From Grammothele lineata (lineage: Eukaryota; Basidiomycota; Agaricomycetes; Polyporales; Polyporaceae): a stretch of 64,000 nucleotides of DNA. Of the stretch, positions 47,787 through 58,744 are shown piece after piece. The DNA is taken from NCBI GenBank assembly GCA_002150815.3, contig NDFF03000381.1, positions 558,001 through 622,000 of the forward strand, read 5' to 3'. Each line of letters starts with the position of its first letter. Position 1 is the stretch's first letter. Both the position numbers and the translations under genes were made by a program. The notes beneath the pieces are model-generated. The model was not told where the DNA came from. It worked only from the letters and a program-made list of their open reading frames with translations, and searched no databases.

Positions 47787-49524
47787 ATGCATACCCCAGG
47801 GCCTAACATAACAACAATCCCTCCGGAGTTGCAGGTGCACATTCTAGCAGGTCTCGATGTTGACGACATCGTGGCTTGTCAACAGGTATGGACCAGTGGC
47901 GTGACCGCGGCCGCATAGTCGCTTTTCTTTAAGCTGACGTGTCCCCCCCCAGACGTGTCGAGCCTTAGAAAAAGTTATTAGGTGTGACCCGGCTTTGCGA
48001 TACAAGATAGCTTTGAAACGGGCCGCAATGGTCGACGCGCCTCTGTCTCCACACGAGAGCCTCGGGTCACGTATTAAAGACGTTGAGACGCTTCAAGATA
48101 CATTGGATCTCGGCGGGATCTCAGCCCTTCCTTTTGAGCTTGCCCGCGGCCGTCGATTCCAACCGACGGGTGGTGTCGCACCCTTCATCACCACGGATGA
48201 CGTTGGTTCGGTAACACTTGTTCGCCCAGAGTCTATCCCCTTCGCTATCATGGAGAAGAAGTGGTCATTCGATATCGGCAAGAGCGGTGTGGACTGTTAC
48301 TTCGCCGAGTCCTGCGCTGTGGACATCGCGCAGGACCTACTCGTCGTCACAACTTTGGAGCTGGGAGCGTAAGTGGCTCTGGTGTTCGTCGGGGTTTGGA
48401 ACATATGCTCATCCCACGCCGACTAGCATGGCCCAGTGCCGGCTCTTGTCCATTTCCAATGGGGCACCCCATCCTTTGGCGCGGGGACCAATACTCGAAA
48501 TGTTATGCGAGCTGGGTCCTGCTATCGATGCGGACGACCGAGTCTCGGTCTACGGGGATCTGCTTGCGTGGACGGTTACCAGTGAGTGGATAGACATCAA
48601 TGTATGGAACTGGAAGACGGGCGTCCAAGTCTGGGCAGAGAATATCTTCGTAGGTATTGATGAAATACCCACAATGTAAACATAGCCTGACGGTCGCCTA
48701 CCTTCACACAGGATGAGAACATGATGGGCATGTACTCGCCCGAGAACATACAATGCCACATCCTGGACTCTTGTCATATCCTCATAGCGTCAAAATCCGG
48801 ACTGACTGTACGTGAGGTCGATCCAGGAAATAACCGTTCGGGCTCCCATAGTGGTGAACATCGTCGGTACAACGCGTGCCGCCTCCAGCTGCCGCCCCTC
48901 GCCGAAGGCGCGGAAGTAAAACATTTTGACAGCTCCTTGCAGCATCCGCTCGAGTTCCCAGACTCCAAGGCAGCGTTCAAACGTGATCCGTCCGCCGCCG
49001 TGGTCGTGGTGAAGTACGAAGTTGTTGACGCCGGCCGTGTGGCACGAGACAACGTCATCATAATGATTCCTGTCGCCGCACTCCTCAAGCAAACCTCACT
49101 CTCCGAGGTGCCGCCAGACATGAGCCCTATGGATGCGGAACCCGTTGGTGTGCCCTGGGTCGAGTGGGGCCCCGAAGCAGCGCGTCTCATTTTCGTTCCT
49201 ACAAGACTGGTTGGGATTTCGACTCTGGGCTCGCTCTGTGCTGTGTCGCTGTGCGACGAGGGCATGGGGCAACGCAACCAGGAGCTAACGACGTATGTGT
49301 TCGACGTGCACCCTTACGCACTTCCCCGCGTAGGTCAGTCGCAAGAACTCGAGGACGACGTCATTGTTGGGTCTTGTATCGCGAAGCCAGGACTACTAGC
49401 GGAGCCAGTGGAAACGCGGCTCCCATACCGCCTCACCCGCAAGAGAGCGCCGCTGCGAGGTCGACTAGCGTACCATCCTGCACCCGCATTCTTCTTGTCT
49501 GGTGAATTATATTATCTTGTCTGA
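47787..49524 (+). CDS. F-box protein, Agaricomycete type
   Basis: Predicted substrate adaptor of an SCF ubiquitin ligase, 516 aa in four exons (47787-47885, 47953-48368, 48427-48649, 48712-49524). The F-box lies at residues 10-50: TIPPELQVHILAGLDVDDIVAC, split before Q-TCRAL by intron 1, then RYKIAL. The remainder has beta-propeller-like strands (DLLAWTVTSEWIDINVWNW; CHILIASKSGLTVREV) that probably bind the target, but no clean WD or LRR repeats. Intron 1 ends in an eight-C tract before its AG. The family is highly expanded in mushroom-forming fungi, and individual targets are unknown. Confidence 0.85.
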
Positions 49525-50557
49525 GTAAGTGAATCGCTCTCTCAAGTTGCAATTACTGCTGAGCCAAGGCTGGCACAGGATAGTATATGATGTTCAGACG
49601 CATTCGAGATAGCGGTAGGATGTTCTTGTGTTGGGCGATCATCGCTCGGTTATTCGGTTGATTCTTTGCTGTGTCTGCGGCGTACGCCATGTTGTTCCGC
49701 TTGCCCCAAACGCACATACGTTCGGCGTGCCACTTGGGAAATGTATGGAAGCTATAGCTTGTAGGATCGAGAAATGAGACGCTTATACTGAACGAGCCGG
49801 GTCTAGAGGACGGTTTGGGAGGCTGAAATATATGCGCCTGTGTTATGTGCCTGTGCCACCCCTTGGTTTTAAATGAGCTATCGAAAGCCTGAAAGGAAAT
49901 GGGCGTATTCATGGGGCGTGGTTCTCATCTCAATAAAACGGTGCATTTGTCGCAGTCAAAGTCCGCTGAATGACGATCTACATGATGTTTTAACCAAGAA
50001 ATTTACTCATTGAATACGGTCCTCTGTGGTATATTCAGATGATGGCTAGAGATGAAAATGTCAGAGATGTCATGGACCCAGCCTTTCGATGGCATTGAGA
50101 CACGAACTGGTTTCAATGAGTGGCAAGGATCTATGCACGCAGGAGTGTGCGCGCAGGTATGTGGGTGCGCCCGCGTCACTGTAGCTGCACAGTCCACTAA
50201 CATAGATGATCTGGTAAGCAGTGTTCTATGGCGAAAATTCGGTCGAAACAACGACCCGGCAGAAACATACATACTTCAACGCTTCCAACGTTGTGGACAA
50301 CGTGGCTGTACATAACAAGGCTGTAAGCACCCCGAGACCACGAAGTTGCCAACTCTCTGATGGAAGACTACGCAATATTTGGCTACTTTGTATGTTGGAG
50401 ATGCCGCTCGACGAATGTGCGGAATCTGTGTATCGAGAAAATACAGAGCTAGCGTCGCATGTATTCGCAGCGTCCAAAGGGCGGAGAGGATTTAAAGGTA
50501 CAGGCACATACATATTCGTACTACTAGCGATGGGGCGGCTTCCCATGACCGTACAAC
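49525..50557. other. Intergenic region; one weak minus-strand frame
   Basis: About 1 kb between the converging F-box and SnoaL-like genes. A minus-strand frame at 49553-49912 (119 codons, starting MNTPISFQAFDSSFKTKG) has fairly protein-like composition but no recognised domain and no clear promoter. I leave it uncalled. No repeats. Confidence 0.4.
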
Positions 50558-51201
50558 TTACGCCACCGTCTTATCGCTGGCATCATCGCTGAGCACCACT
50601 TGTTGTGCCTGCGACTGCTGTAATTGGGATGGCGGAGGGCAAGGTCCCTGAGCGCTCGCTTCGAGTGGAGGAGTGCGTTGCATGAAATGAAAGCACGTAC
50701 CCCACTGCTGATCTCACTGGCCGCCTCCAGCTGTTTGAGCTGACCGGTGCGGGCAAGGTAGGCAGCACCAGTATCCGCCCAAACCTGATAATCGGTCACG
50801 TTGGCATTCTGATCGAAGTCGAGGACATAGGCGAATTCCTCCTCCCAGGACTGGCCCTTGCCCTCGCCGGAAAGCCAGGTGAATGTGGCGCGACCCTTGA
50901 GGGCGACACGCTGGGCGTCGGGGTCGACGACCCAAGAGGAAAAAGACATTTTCTCGTAAGTGAGATGTTCCTGGAGGAGCTGAAAGTATGCGGCAACCGA
51001 GTTAGGGCCGGATCTGCCGGTGAAGACGCGGCCGAGGAAGGGGGCAAGGAAGGAGAGGCCGTGCTCGGTGGCAGAGATCTGGTGGGTGGAGGAAAAGTGG
51101 GAAAGGAGGGTATCCGTGTCTGCCTTGGAGGCAAATGCATTGCAGAGGGCCTGTGCGGCGGCGAGAAGCTGGTCTTTGGTGGGGGGAGAGGATGCAAACA
51201 T
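50558..51201 (-). CDS. SnoaL/NTF2-like protein
   Basis: Small cytosolic protein of 186 aa with the cone-shaped NTF2/SnoaL fold, a fold used by polyketide cyclases, isomerases and many binding proteins. Two exons (51201-50701, 50617-50558). Family features: AQALCNAFASKADTDTLLSHF at the N-terminal helix, HGLSFLAPFLGRVFTG, SVAAYFQLLQEHL, a long beta-sheet (RVALKGRATFTWL, SWEEEFAYVLDFD) and VTDYQVWADTGAAYLAR. Exon 2 gives a 20-residue polar tail ending VVLSDDASDKTVA; the donor GGG-GTACGT and acceptor ATTACAG keep phase 0. Reaction unknown. It shares a divergent promoter with the coiled-coil gene. Confidence 0.82.
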
Positions 51202-51591
51202 GGTCGATGGCCGGGCTGAGCGCTGAAGCGCTGAATACGCGACTTTGGTTGAGGCAGGAGAGGGAACGGACCGCAGCTCCGGCGGGGATGAGGGAGAAGG
51301 GGCACGTGGGTTGAGACTAGATAGGACGCCGGCGGCATCCCGGCGAGTTGAGTGGATTTACGTACTCGTCGTAAATTGCCTGCCGCCTCCGCTTGGGGCC
51401 TTCGCTTGGGGCCTCCGCCTCATACTTAAGCCCTCTCCCCGTCTCTGCCCGCTCTCGTCTCCCTTCTTCTTTTCTCTTGCCCTCTTCTCTTCCCGCCCTC
51501 CCAGGGCTCCAGGGCCTCCTTCTGAGCTCTCTGAAAGCTCTTTCTTCAGCTTTCGTCAGGCCTGCAGAGCACTCTCCCTCCGACCGTCTTC
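51202..51591. promoter_or_regulatory. Divergent promoter, SnoaL-like gene and coiled-coil gene
   Basis: The two starts are 390 bp apart in opposite directions. The side near the coiled-coil gene is a long C/T-rich tract (51430-51590) typical of fungal leaders; CATACTTAAG around 51420 is the nearest AT-rich patch. Confidence 0.5.
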
Positions 51592-52812
51592 ATGTCTTCC
51601 ATCTCGACCTACGACGAGCCCGGTCCCAGCCGCCTCACAGACAGCAGCGATCTTGGCAGCTCCCGTGAAACAGGGGAGCCGCAGAGGTGGGAGCCCCGGT
51701 ACGTCTCGTTACCTTCGTCGCTGTCAGACGTTCGGGTCGCTATATGCATCATGTCCAGAAACCTACGTCTGGCCCTCGACTCTGCCACTAAGCGTGCCTC
51801 GCACTACGAACGGCAGATCAAGGATGTCGAGGTCAGTCCAACTCCTCGCCCTCCATTCGCACCGTGCCCTCCTCCTGTCGCTCTGCGCAATGCCTTACGT
51901 CCCGTCATTTGTCTTCCGCCGTGGAGACGCGCCGCTCTTCTGGCGTCTGCCTCTTCGCGGCGCAGACAAAGTTTATCACATGCGTCCCATCCTCGCTCGA
52001 GTGTATGGAATGGGACAGCGACGTCGTGTGAGCACGCGCCCTTGGAGCAACCCCTGCCCTGGGCGCAGCTGCCGAATTATATCCTAACACAGGATGCTTC
52101 CAGTCTGGCGTGGCTACAATCATCTGCTCTCAGGACCTTCTCTGGCCGACTCCGCAACTGACACCCGTATATAATAGGCCAAGCTCGCACTCGACCTCAG
52201 CAACTCCCGCGCGATAGAGAACCTGCTGCACGAAGTCTTCAGCGGCATTCAGGTCCGTATCCCGTCCTCCGTACAACGAGCCTCACTCATCGTCTCGCAG
52301 CAAACACGTGATCGCGCGGACTTTGCCTTGACCGAGACAGTCCCCACCGTTGCCAACTCTCTCGAAGAGGACCTCGCCGTCCTCTTTGAATTAGAGGAGC
52401 AGCTGCCCGAAGTCGGCTCTCAGATCCGAGACATTCGCAAAGTTTATGACCGCGGTCGGGACAAGGCTAGTCATCATTTACCTCATACGCCGTCCCGGAC
52501 ACTCACGAGGTATCGTAATGCACAGGCTAAAGAGTTCATGTCATCACTGGAATGGCTGAATACTCCGGTGTCGTTACGGCTGCGCACCATCATATTTACT
52601 CCAAATGCGCCCGTCAGCAAAAAGTGGAAGATCCTAGTCGTCAGTGTTTCAGCCCGGTTACCTGCGCGGGGTCGTCCTGACAATGACTCTTGCAGCGCAC
52701 TATCTTCGCGTTCGTCTTCTGCGCATGCATGTGGATTGTGTGGATTACACTTCGCGGGGCTGTTCGCGCTCACCAAGAACGGCTTGTTTGGGGTGGGCGG
52801 CTCATGAGCTAA
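51592..52812 (+). CDS. Tail-anchored coiled-coil protein of unknown function
   Basis: 216 aa from six exons (51592-51698, 51759-51831, 52178-52252, 52301-52465, 52526-52639, 52696-52812), all joining in phase. N-terminus disordered (SSISTYDEPGPSRLTD). Residues about 37-140 are helical with heptads (NLRLALDSATKRASHYERQ; LALDLSNSRAIENLLHEVF; LEEDLAVLFELEEQLPEV). A single hydrophobic segment near the end (TIFAFVFCACMWIVWITL) is followed by a short basic tail, as in tail-anchored or SNARE-like proteins. No SNARE zero-layer motif is evident, so I do not name it a SNARE. Intron 2 is long (346 nt), and intron 4 appears to have a GC donor (AAG-GCTAGT). Housekeeping-like composition suggests conservation, perhaps in membrane traffic (inference). 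Confidence 0.75.
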
Positions 52813-53388
52813 ACTCCACAGCCTGCTTTACATTGCGCGATTTCGGCCAACTCTGTGGATCTGTTCTGCGCCCGTCGGTCCACTCACTCATCTTTTGCTC
52901 TCGGGCATACCCCGTAGCCATGTTATCACCCCTGTGTTCATCCGTCACACGCATCGCTCCTTCGTCATTCAGCACATGTCTCGCCATCTCAACCCCTGCC
53001 ATCTCCATCGATCCATGTTCCACTTCTCACCCGTTTTACAAGCCATTCGCATTTTCTCCCCACTTCATCTTTTGGTCTCTTCTCTTGCCCGGTTTCCTGG
53101 TGCCCTACGGTTCGTGACTCTGCTCTCTTTCACATCGCTTTTCCTTGCTCGTGGCTCGCAGCATACCATGTAATTTTATCTGTATATCATATAGACCGTC
53201 GCCTCACTTGATGTCGCGTGTGAGAAGTGGAAAAAAATTAAGAACCCGAGGTTACAATTGGATAGGTAACGCGACGAAAGCGCTACTATGTAGTTCCTGG
53301 CGAAACTTTTGCCATACAATTCAAACAGGAGACCTCAGAAAACGGGCACTAAAGACCCTTCCATCCACCCTCCCCTGGAGGCGACCTA
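52813..53388. other. Intergenic 3' region of converging genes
   Basis: About 0.6 kb T/C-rich sequence downstream of the coiled-coil gene and of SWADEVEEEY copy 2. Contains only short frames; an A-rich stretch GGAAAAAAATTAAG near 53228 may act in 3' end formation. Nothing else seen. Confidence 0.4.
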
Positions 53389-54981
53389 CTAACGTACATG
53401 AAGCATAGGCGAATACCTCCAGAGGACCAGCGCCAAATGTCCCTTCCGCATCCTACGAATACATGCCCTAGGACCATTCTCAGTCTCTACCCAAGGTGTA
53501 CAGATCACAAAGCACATACCTAACCACCCGCCTGCAGGCTTCAGAGCACTGTGCGTTGGGCTGTAGCCGATCCCGGAGGACACCCCCAACGTTAGCCTTG
53601 GGCCTCTTCGTTAGCCGGTACGTTTCGTATCTATGTTCAAGGAGTGTGCTCACCGTGTCATTGAAGGCGGCCCGCCGGGGGATTCGGCGCTGCCCGATCC
53701 GCGTGTACGTTCCAGGCGGACGGAGGATCTCGACCAGTATGACGAGTACATAGCCCTCTCCGCCGAGTCCCTCGGGCTCCTGCTCAAGGTCCTCAACTAG
53801 TAGCCAATCCATCTCCACGCTCTCCGCCTGTGCGCCCGTCTTCTCCTCCGAGGGGTGCCTAATCGTCGTCTCCTCCATCTTGCCCACTGCGGTCTCTACA
53901 GTCTGTGCAGGGGCCCAGCCGATTTGCGTTATCGTCCCGACCGGCTCCTCGTCCTCCTCTTCCTCAAGGATGGTGAAGAGCGTTGGTGAGGTCGCATACT
54001 CGGACGACCGGTCCATTAGAAAGCTGCTCGACGTGTCCTCTTCATCTTGGTCGCTAAATGTGCACAGCAGTCAATGTGCTGTCTGAGCAAGTGCATATCA
54101 GATGGAACGTACCGAAGATCTGCGGCAGTCTCTACCGGGCCCGTGGTCGCCACATCTATTTCCTCGTCCTGCAAGGACACAACGTCGCTGTGAACGTATG
54201 CGTCGCATTAGTCTCATGCTGCTTGAATGTAGACTGCAAAGAACACATACCGGTAGCGGCTGACGCACTCTCCGCCGTCGCCCGCGATCTCGAAGTCTTC
54301 ACCGCCATCGTCCAGGCTCATGTCCGACGAGCACGCCGCCGGAGAGACATCTTCTTCGTCGTCCTCGAGCGAGTCCGCCCAGCTACCGAGGGGGAACGCT
54401 TGTATGTCCCCGACGCTCGTATCGCCGATCATCGACGCCGCGTCCTCGAGCATGGAGGGATCGACCTCCACGCTTGAACACGACGCCGACGAGATGGCCA
54501 CAGAAGCGTCCGAGTCGGAGCCGTCCAGGTCAGCCGCGCCGACCCAGTAGTACTCCTCCTCGACCTCGTCCGCCCAGCTTCGTACAGACTGAGCGGGCTT
54601 CTCGATGGCGGGCTCCGAGTCCGAATCCGAGTCCGAAGTGAAGTCGGCGCTGTCGACCCGGAAGTACTCTTCTTCGACATCGTCCGCCCAGCTGATACTG
54701 AGGGTAGGTCCAGCCGCCGTCCAGAGTGCCTCGTCGGGTGCCCTGGGGGTGACCTCCGGAGTGGGGGCGAACATGTCAGCCTCCGAACCGGCAGAGGGCG
54801 ACTCACTCGTCGTCGCTGCCATCATCTCGCGCGCCAGGCGCTGCTGCTCCCACGCGACGTACTCGGCCTTGAGGTACTCGATCGGCAGCTTGCTGTACCC
54901 GTCGCCGTTCCAGACGAAGAAGGGGGTGCCGAAGGGGGTCGTCCAGGAGCCGCCGGTGAGGTCGCCACGAAGGAAAGACAT
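53389..54981 (-). CDS. SWADEVEEEY-repeat protein, copy 2 (long form)
   Basis: Full-length member of the unknown family. Exons 54981-54251, 54187-54113 and 54053-53654 join in phase; a fourth starts about 53605. The start is MSFLRGDLTGGSW, with N-terminal 54 residues nearly identical to copy 1. Two good motifs (SWADDVEEEYFRV at residue 97, SWADEVEEEYYWV at 135) and a degenerate SWADSLEDDEE at 200 alternate with Asp/Ser-rich spacers. Later exons add a second acidic block (ILEEEEDEEPVGTITQIGW; DWLLVEDLEQEPEGLGGEG) and a hydrophobic strand (YVLVILVEIL), then a basic C-terminus (RPPGTYTRIGQRRIPRRAAF). The stop is either at 53480 or, if the donor after VVR is used, at 53389. No known domain. Its promoter has CATTTATTCC at 55063-55073, placed as in copy 1. 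Confidence 0.68.
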
Positions 54982-55734
54982 GTTGATACTGAACAGGGGG
55001 ATAATGGGTGTGGGTATGCGAGCGGGGTTGTGATAGTTTGGGGGAAAGAGCGAGTGTCGAGTACCGGAATAAATGTCTCTTTCCAGAGGGGCTCGCAGGA
55101 CCCAGTTTGCTATGGATGGCGACATCCTTGCGCCTCGAGGATTTGCATCGAGCCCGGGGAGGATGTGAAAGGAGTGAGGACGTAGGCTGAGCTGGAGGCA
55201 CCGTCCTCATGCGAGAGCAGTTCGCTGGGATGAAGGTGGGGTTCGACGATAGACGAGCTCGTAATTAACGGTGGGCCATAAACGAGGACGATACCACAAA
55301 ATTCCATCTCGAGGGTCATCTTGGCATTATTGTTCCGCCTCACGCAGTACCTGTAGCCTGAAGTCAAGGGGGCGCACGTTGGTGCCAATTCGGACTGGAT
55401 CGATGTTTTCTTTTTCATTGTAGCCGATCCTGGAGTATCGGCGCGATAACCACATGTTGATGACACTGTTCGACGTATGAGGGACGCTGCTCGTGAGTTC
55501 AGCGCAGGATTTGGAAATATGGCACGCACCGAAAACAATCCCGTTGAGTTCCCAGGAACACGTTGGCTATTCTTGCGTTGACTACCACACAACCATATTG
55601 AGCTGACCTTGAAGGAGATGCCTACATGTACATATCTTCCCACGTATAACCTGTCTGCGTCAAAATAGTCCACAGCACCATCTCACACAAGGCGATGAGT
55701 ATTCCAGAATCAGGAAAAGACCGCGGCGCGGTAT
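54982..55734. promoter_or_regulatory. Promoter of SWADEVEEEY copy 2 and 3' region of COQ3
   Basis: The TTTATT core (55068-55073, read on the minus strand) is 87-92 bp before the copy 2 ATG. A minus frame from 55673 to 55110 is open for 187 codons but looks like noncoding sequence: no motif, and it overlaps the promoter. Confidence 0.45.
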
Positions 55735-56898
55735 CTATTCAAATGGTCGTCGGACCCAGAACATGTAATTGCAGGCTTCCGCCCACATGTCGGCCCCTGG
55801 TGCACCCCGAGGAACGAGCATCCACTCCCCTTTCCACGGAATGTATAGCATCCCACGAACTTCAGCTTCGGTACGCGTAGGGTGTCCGCCATAAAGGCGA
55901 GATATCCATGGGCGCACGGGTTGAGCGTCTTCGGCCGTTACGGGGGCTTCAGTGAAGAAGTTGACGAGTTCGTCCGGATTAATATATTTGGAGTAGGTGT
56001 GTGTCCCAGGGGTAACTAGTCGGAGGAGGTGCTCGGCTGCGAAGATGGTCAGCATATATGACAGGGGTGTGCGTGCTATTGTGGATAGAAAGAGATGGCC
56101 GCCGGGCTGTTACAGTGAAGAGTAAGTGTTTGACCACATAGGGCGGCTGAGCGGGTCACTCGCCTTCACTAAAGTGGCGCAATTGGACAAGAACGTCCTC
56201 GGGTTGTCTACATGCTCGATAACCTCCATTGAACAGACAACATCGAACGACTTGGGTCCCCGCTGAGCTAACAGCTCTTCAACAGATGTGTGCTCGTACG
56301 CGAGGGAACCGAGTCCACCTGCGGAAGAGCCGGACAAGTTGGGGTCTGCGCTAGCATGTAATGACGCAATGGCGATGTTGGAGGGGGTGGCATCAATGCC
56401 TAATGTCCTACCGCCTAACCTTGCCAAAGTCTAGCTGCTGTGATGAGATATAATAAACAGCAAAGCTCACACGAGCACTCACTTCGCTAAGCAACCCGCC
56501 ACCACAACCCACGTCCAACACGTCCAAGCCGGTGAGCGGACGTGCCTCATTGACATCGCTGGCGCTGTCATCGCGCTGGATCTCAAGCTGCCAGGGGGGA
56601 CTGCACTTGAACTAACAAGACCATATTCAGTGAATATATCGAGACGTACCACTTTCTTCCGGATGAACTCTCCCCTTACGGGATTCATCTTATGCAGGAG
56701 GCCGAATTCGCCTCGCTCGTCCCACCACATCTGCGACAGCTTCGAAAAGTGCGCGACTTCATCTGGATTGACACTGGACTGGCTTTCTGTCTGTCCAGGT
56801 CGTAGAGTCGAATGAGCGCGGACGGCAGTCGCGACGCGACTGCCAGAACCGTTCAGAAATCGGTGGCTGGGGAGATGAACGGCTCGCGTGTATGACAT
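55735..56898 (-). CDS. COQ3: Ubiquinone biosynthesis O-methyltransferase Coq3
   Basis: Mitochondrial SAM-dependent methyltransferase that carries out both O-methylation steps of ubiquinone synthesis. Four exons (56898-56650, 56587-56483, 56430-56164, 56106-55735) give 330 aa. The basic, Ser-rich N-terminus (SYTRAVHLPSHRFLNGSGSR) fits a mitochondrial presequence. UbiG/Coq3 signatures: FSKLSQMWWDERGEFGLLHKMN; SAM motif I LDVLDVGCGGGLLSE; LGIDATPSNI; FDVVCSMEVIEHV; PGGHLFLSTIAR. The second intron joins LLSE to TLARLGG. The third intron (56163-56107) seems to start with GC (AAG-GCGAGT). All motifs intact. Its 5' region (56899-57339) lies before the 3' end of the next minus-strand gene. Confidence 0.95.
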
Positions 56899-57339
56899 TG
56901 CTTGGGTGCCGAGAAAGTGTACCGTCAAAAGGTGCGGGAGGGAGGGGGACCTCAGTAGAGTAAACAAGGCTTCGAGCGAGGTTGAGGGAGTCTCCGAGCT
57001 AGAGCAACGTTGCGGGTTGCGATAAGTACGTATCGAGAGGGCGCGCGGAGCGCGTTCGGACGCGTCGAGGTCGTGTCCAGCCGGGGGTCCGGCGGACCGA
57101 ACAAGCGCCTTCAGATATCCACGCGTAGAAACAACACCGCCATTGTATTCAAGTCCCGAGGATAGAATGATTGAAGAATGGCATCCAGCCGTCGCGAATG
57201 AGAGTACTGAAAGCCATGCCACTATTGATAAAATGAACATAAATCACAGGCCACGCAACAGAAAGAGCTCAAGCAAGCACCGTCATCCGCAGTGGGAGGT
57301 TACAACTTGCGCCTACAGTATAGTCCAACCCTCGTACAG
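56899..57339. promoter_or_regulatory. COQ3 upstream region
   Basis: About 440 bp between the COQ3 start and the stop of the decarboxylase-fold gene, which lies upstream in the same orientation. Purine-rich on the plus strand near COQ3. No TATA box or repeat seen. Confidence 0.4.
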
Positions 57340-58375
57340 TTACAACATCGCCAGCGGTACTGGCTGTGGAAGCGTAATATCTATGTCCGTCCAATGTATC
57401 CCAGTGCTGTAGGGATCCACTTCGGGGAATCCAACTCCGTCGGCATACACGGCCTTGTCGCCTTCACGTCGTGGCTTAGTGTCGGGGTTCACGCTCACTC
57501 CCTCATCCTTCGGTTTGAGAAGGCCAGAGCATCGAAAAGCCCTCGCACGCCCGCTATTCGGGTCGTGATCAAGGACATGCCACCTGGACGCCGCGACAAG
57601 ACCATCAAGCTCCGGCTGGTCAGAGGCCTCTAATGGCGGCTGGTAGAGTTTGACATGGGGGAAGCTGGCAGGGATGGAGGGAAGGAAAGGGAGGGGCTTG
57701 ATGAGCGCGGCGAAGCATGCCTCGGGCGCGAACTCTACGGGAGAGAAAGATGTTGCGGGGTAGACCCGGATCTCTGTTGCATCGGAGTGGTCGAGTGATG
57801 GGGTAAAGACGAACTGGGCGAGTTCACGGGGGAGTCCCCAGTTTGTACGGCCTAACGACAACGATGGTCAACAGAGCATAACGATGCTGCGAAATTTCGG
57901 CTTACCATTTACGACGGCAGCAAGGCTGGAGACATACGCGCGCGTGATACGGTGAGTCGGTCCTTCAAACGGATTCGTGAACTCGCCGGGTGATATTGAC
58001 AACTCGTCGAAAGGGCCTAGGTTCGATCGATCAGCCCACAAGCCCGGCGGAGAAGAAATGGTCGTCTGCCTACCAATTGGTGAGTCTATATAGCGTATTA
58101 GAGTGACAGAGCCGCGGCCGCCGCGAAAAGCTCCTTGTTTCATACTGGCTCCATAGAGATGGGTTTCTTGAGATGGGAAATAGCTGATAGGCAGGGTCTC
58201 GCCGTCATCGGGACTTCGCAGACCGATCGAGGTGATAAAACACCATGCCTGTATGGAGGTCGTCAACAGAGTCACCATGAAGTGTATCTCATCACCGACG
58301 TACCTCAGCTTTGACTGACCAAGGGGGAGGAACGGGTTGAAGTTGAACGGAGCGAAGCTCTTCGTTCGCACTCAT
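57340..58375 (-). CDS. Acetoacetate-decarboxylase-fold protein
   Basis: 289 aa from four exons (58375-58304, 58248-58074, 58016-57906, 57851-57340). N-terminus SANEELRSVQLQPVPPPWSV, then AWCFITSIG. The fold is shown by GPFDELSISPGEF, then HRITRAYVSSLAAVVNGRTNWGLPRELA, the region that matches the G-R-x-x-W-G-x-P-K/R-E segment of acetoacetate-decarboxylase-like enzymes. The catalytic Lys of true decarboxylases should lie next to this region; here the conserved site reads Arg-Glu (LPRELA), so classical Schiff-base chemistry may be absent. The 57 nt intron 2 is a multiple of three without stops. Such proteins are common and unassigned in Agaricomycetes. Confidence 0.75.
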
Positions 58376-58744
58376 GCTGGGCTAAGCGATAATTCCTGAC
58401 CAAGGCGTACGTGGTAGTCAGTAGGTAAGGGCGTGTTGCGGGCGCGTGAACGGGCGCAATGATGACACGGGAGCCGGGTGTTAAGAACCGCGGTTCACAG
58501 CACGCAGGTCTAAGTATGGCCAGCTGTATGGTACATTGACCCCCGGGCGCGTCGGGCGTGGTGATTCACATTGCCCAATTGAACAGTGAATATCAGTGAC
58601 TCCGCTCTCGCCGGTGCAATGTGAGCGATAGGAACGGTACTGAGCATTGTGCACTGCTGAAGCGCAGACTACACTGCCCTGGACCGCGTAAAAGATGTAT
58701 GCACACGACGGAAATCATAGTACGGTCGTCATGAGGCGATGGAT
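58376..58744. promoter_or_regulatory. 5' region of the decarboxylase-fold gene
   Basis: About 370 bp between this gene and the long inverted repeat. GC-rich with no visible TATA box; nothing else recognised. Confidence 0.4.

Noticed and set aside
49553..49912. 119-codon minus-strand frame with fairly normal composition
   Set aside because: No domain, promoter or splice evidence; could be real, but I cannot support it.
55110..55673. 187-codon minus-strand frame
   Set aside because: No family features, and it runs into the promoter of the SWADEVEEEY copy 2 region; likely chance.
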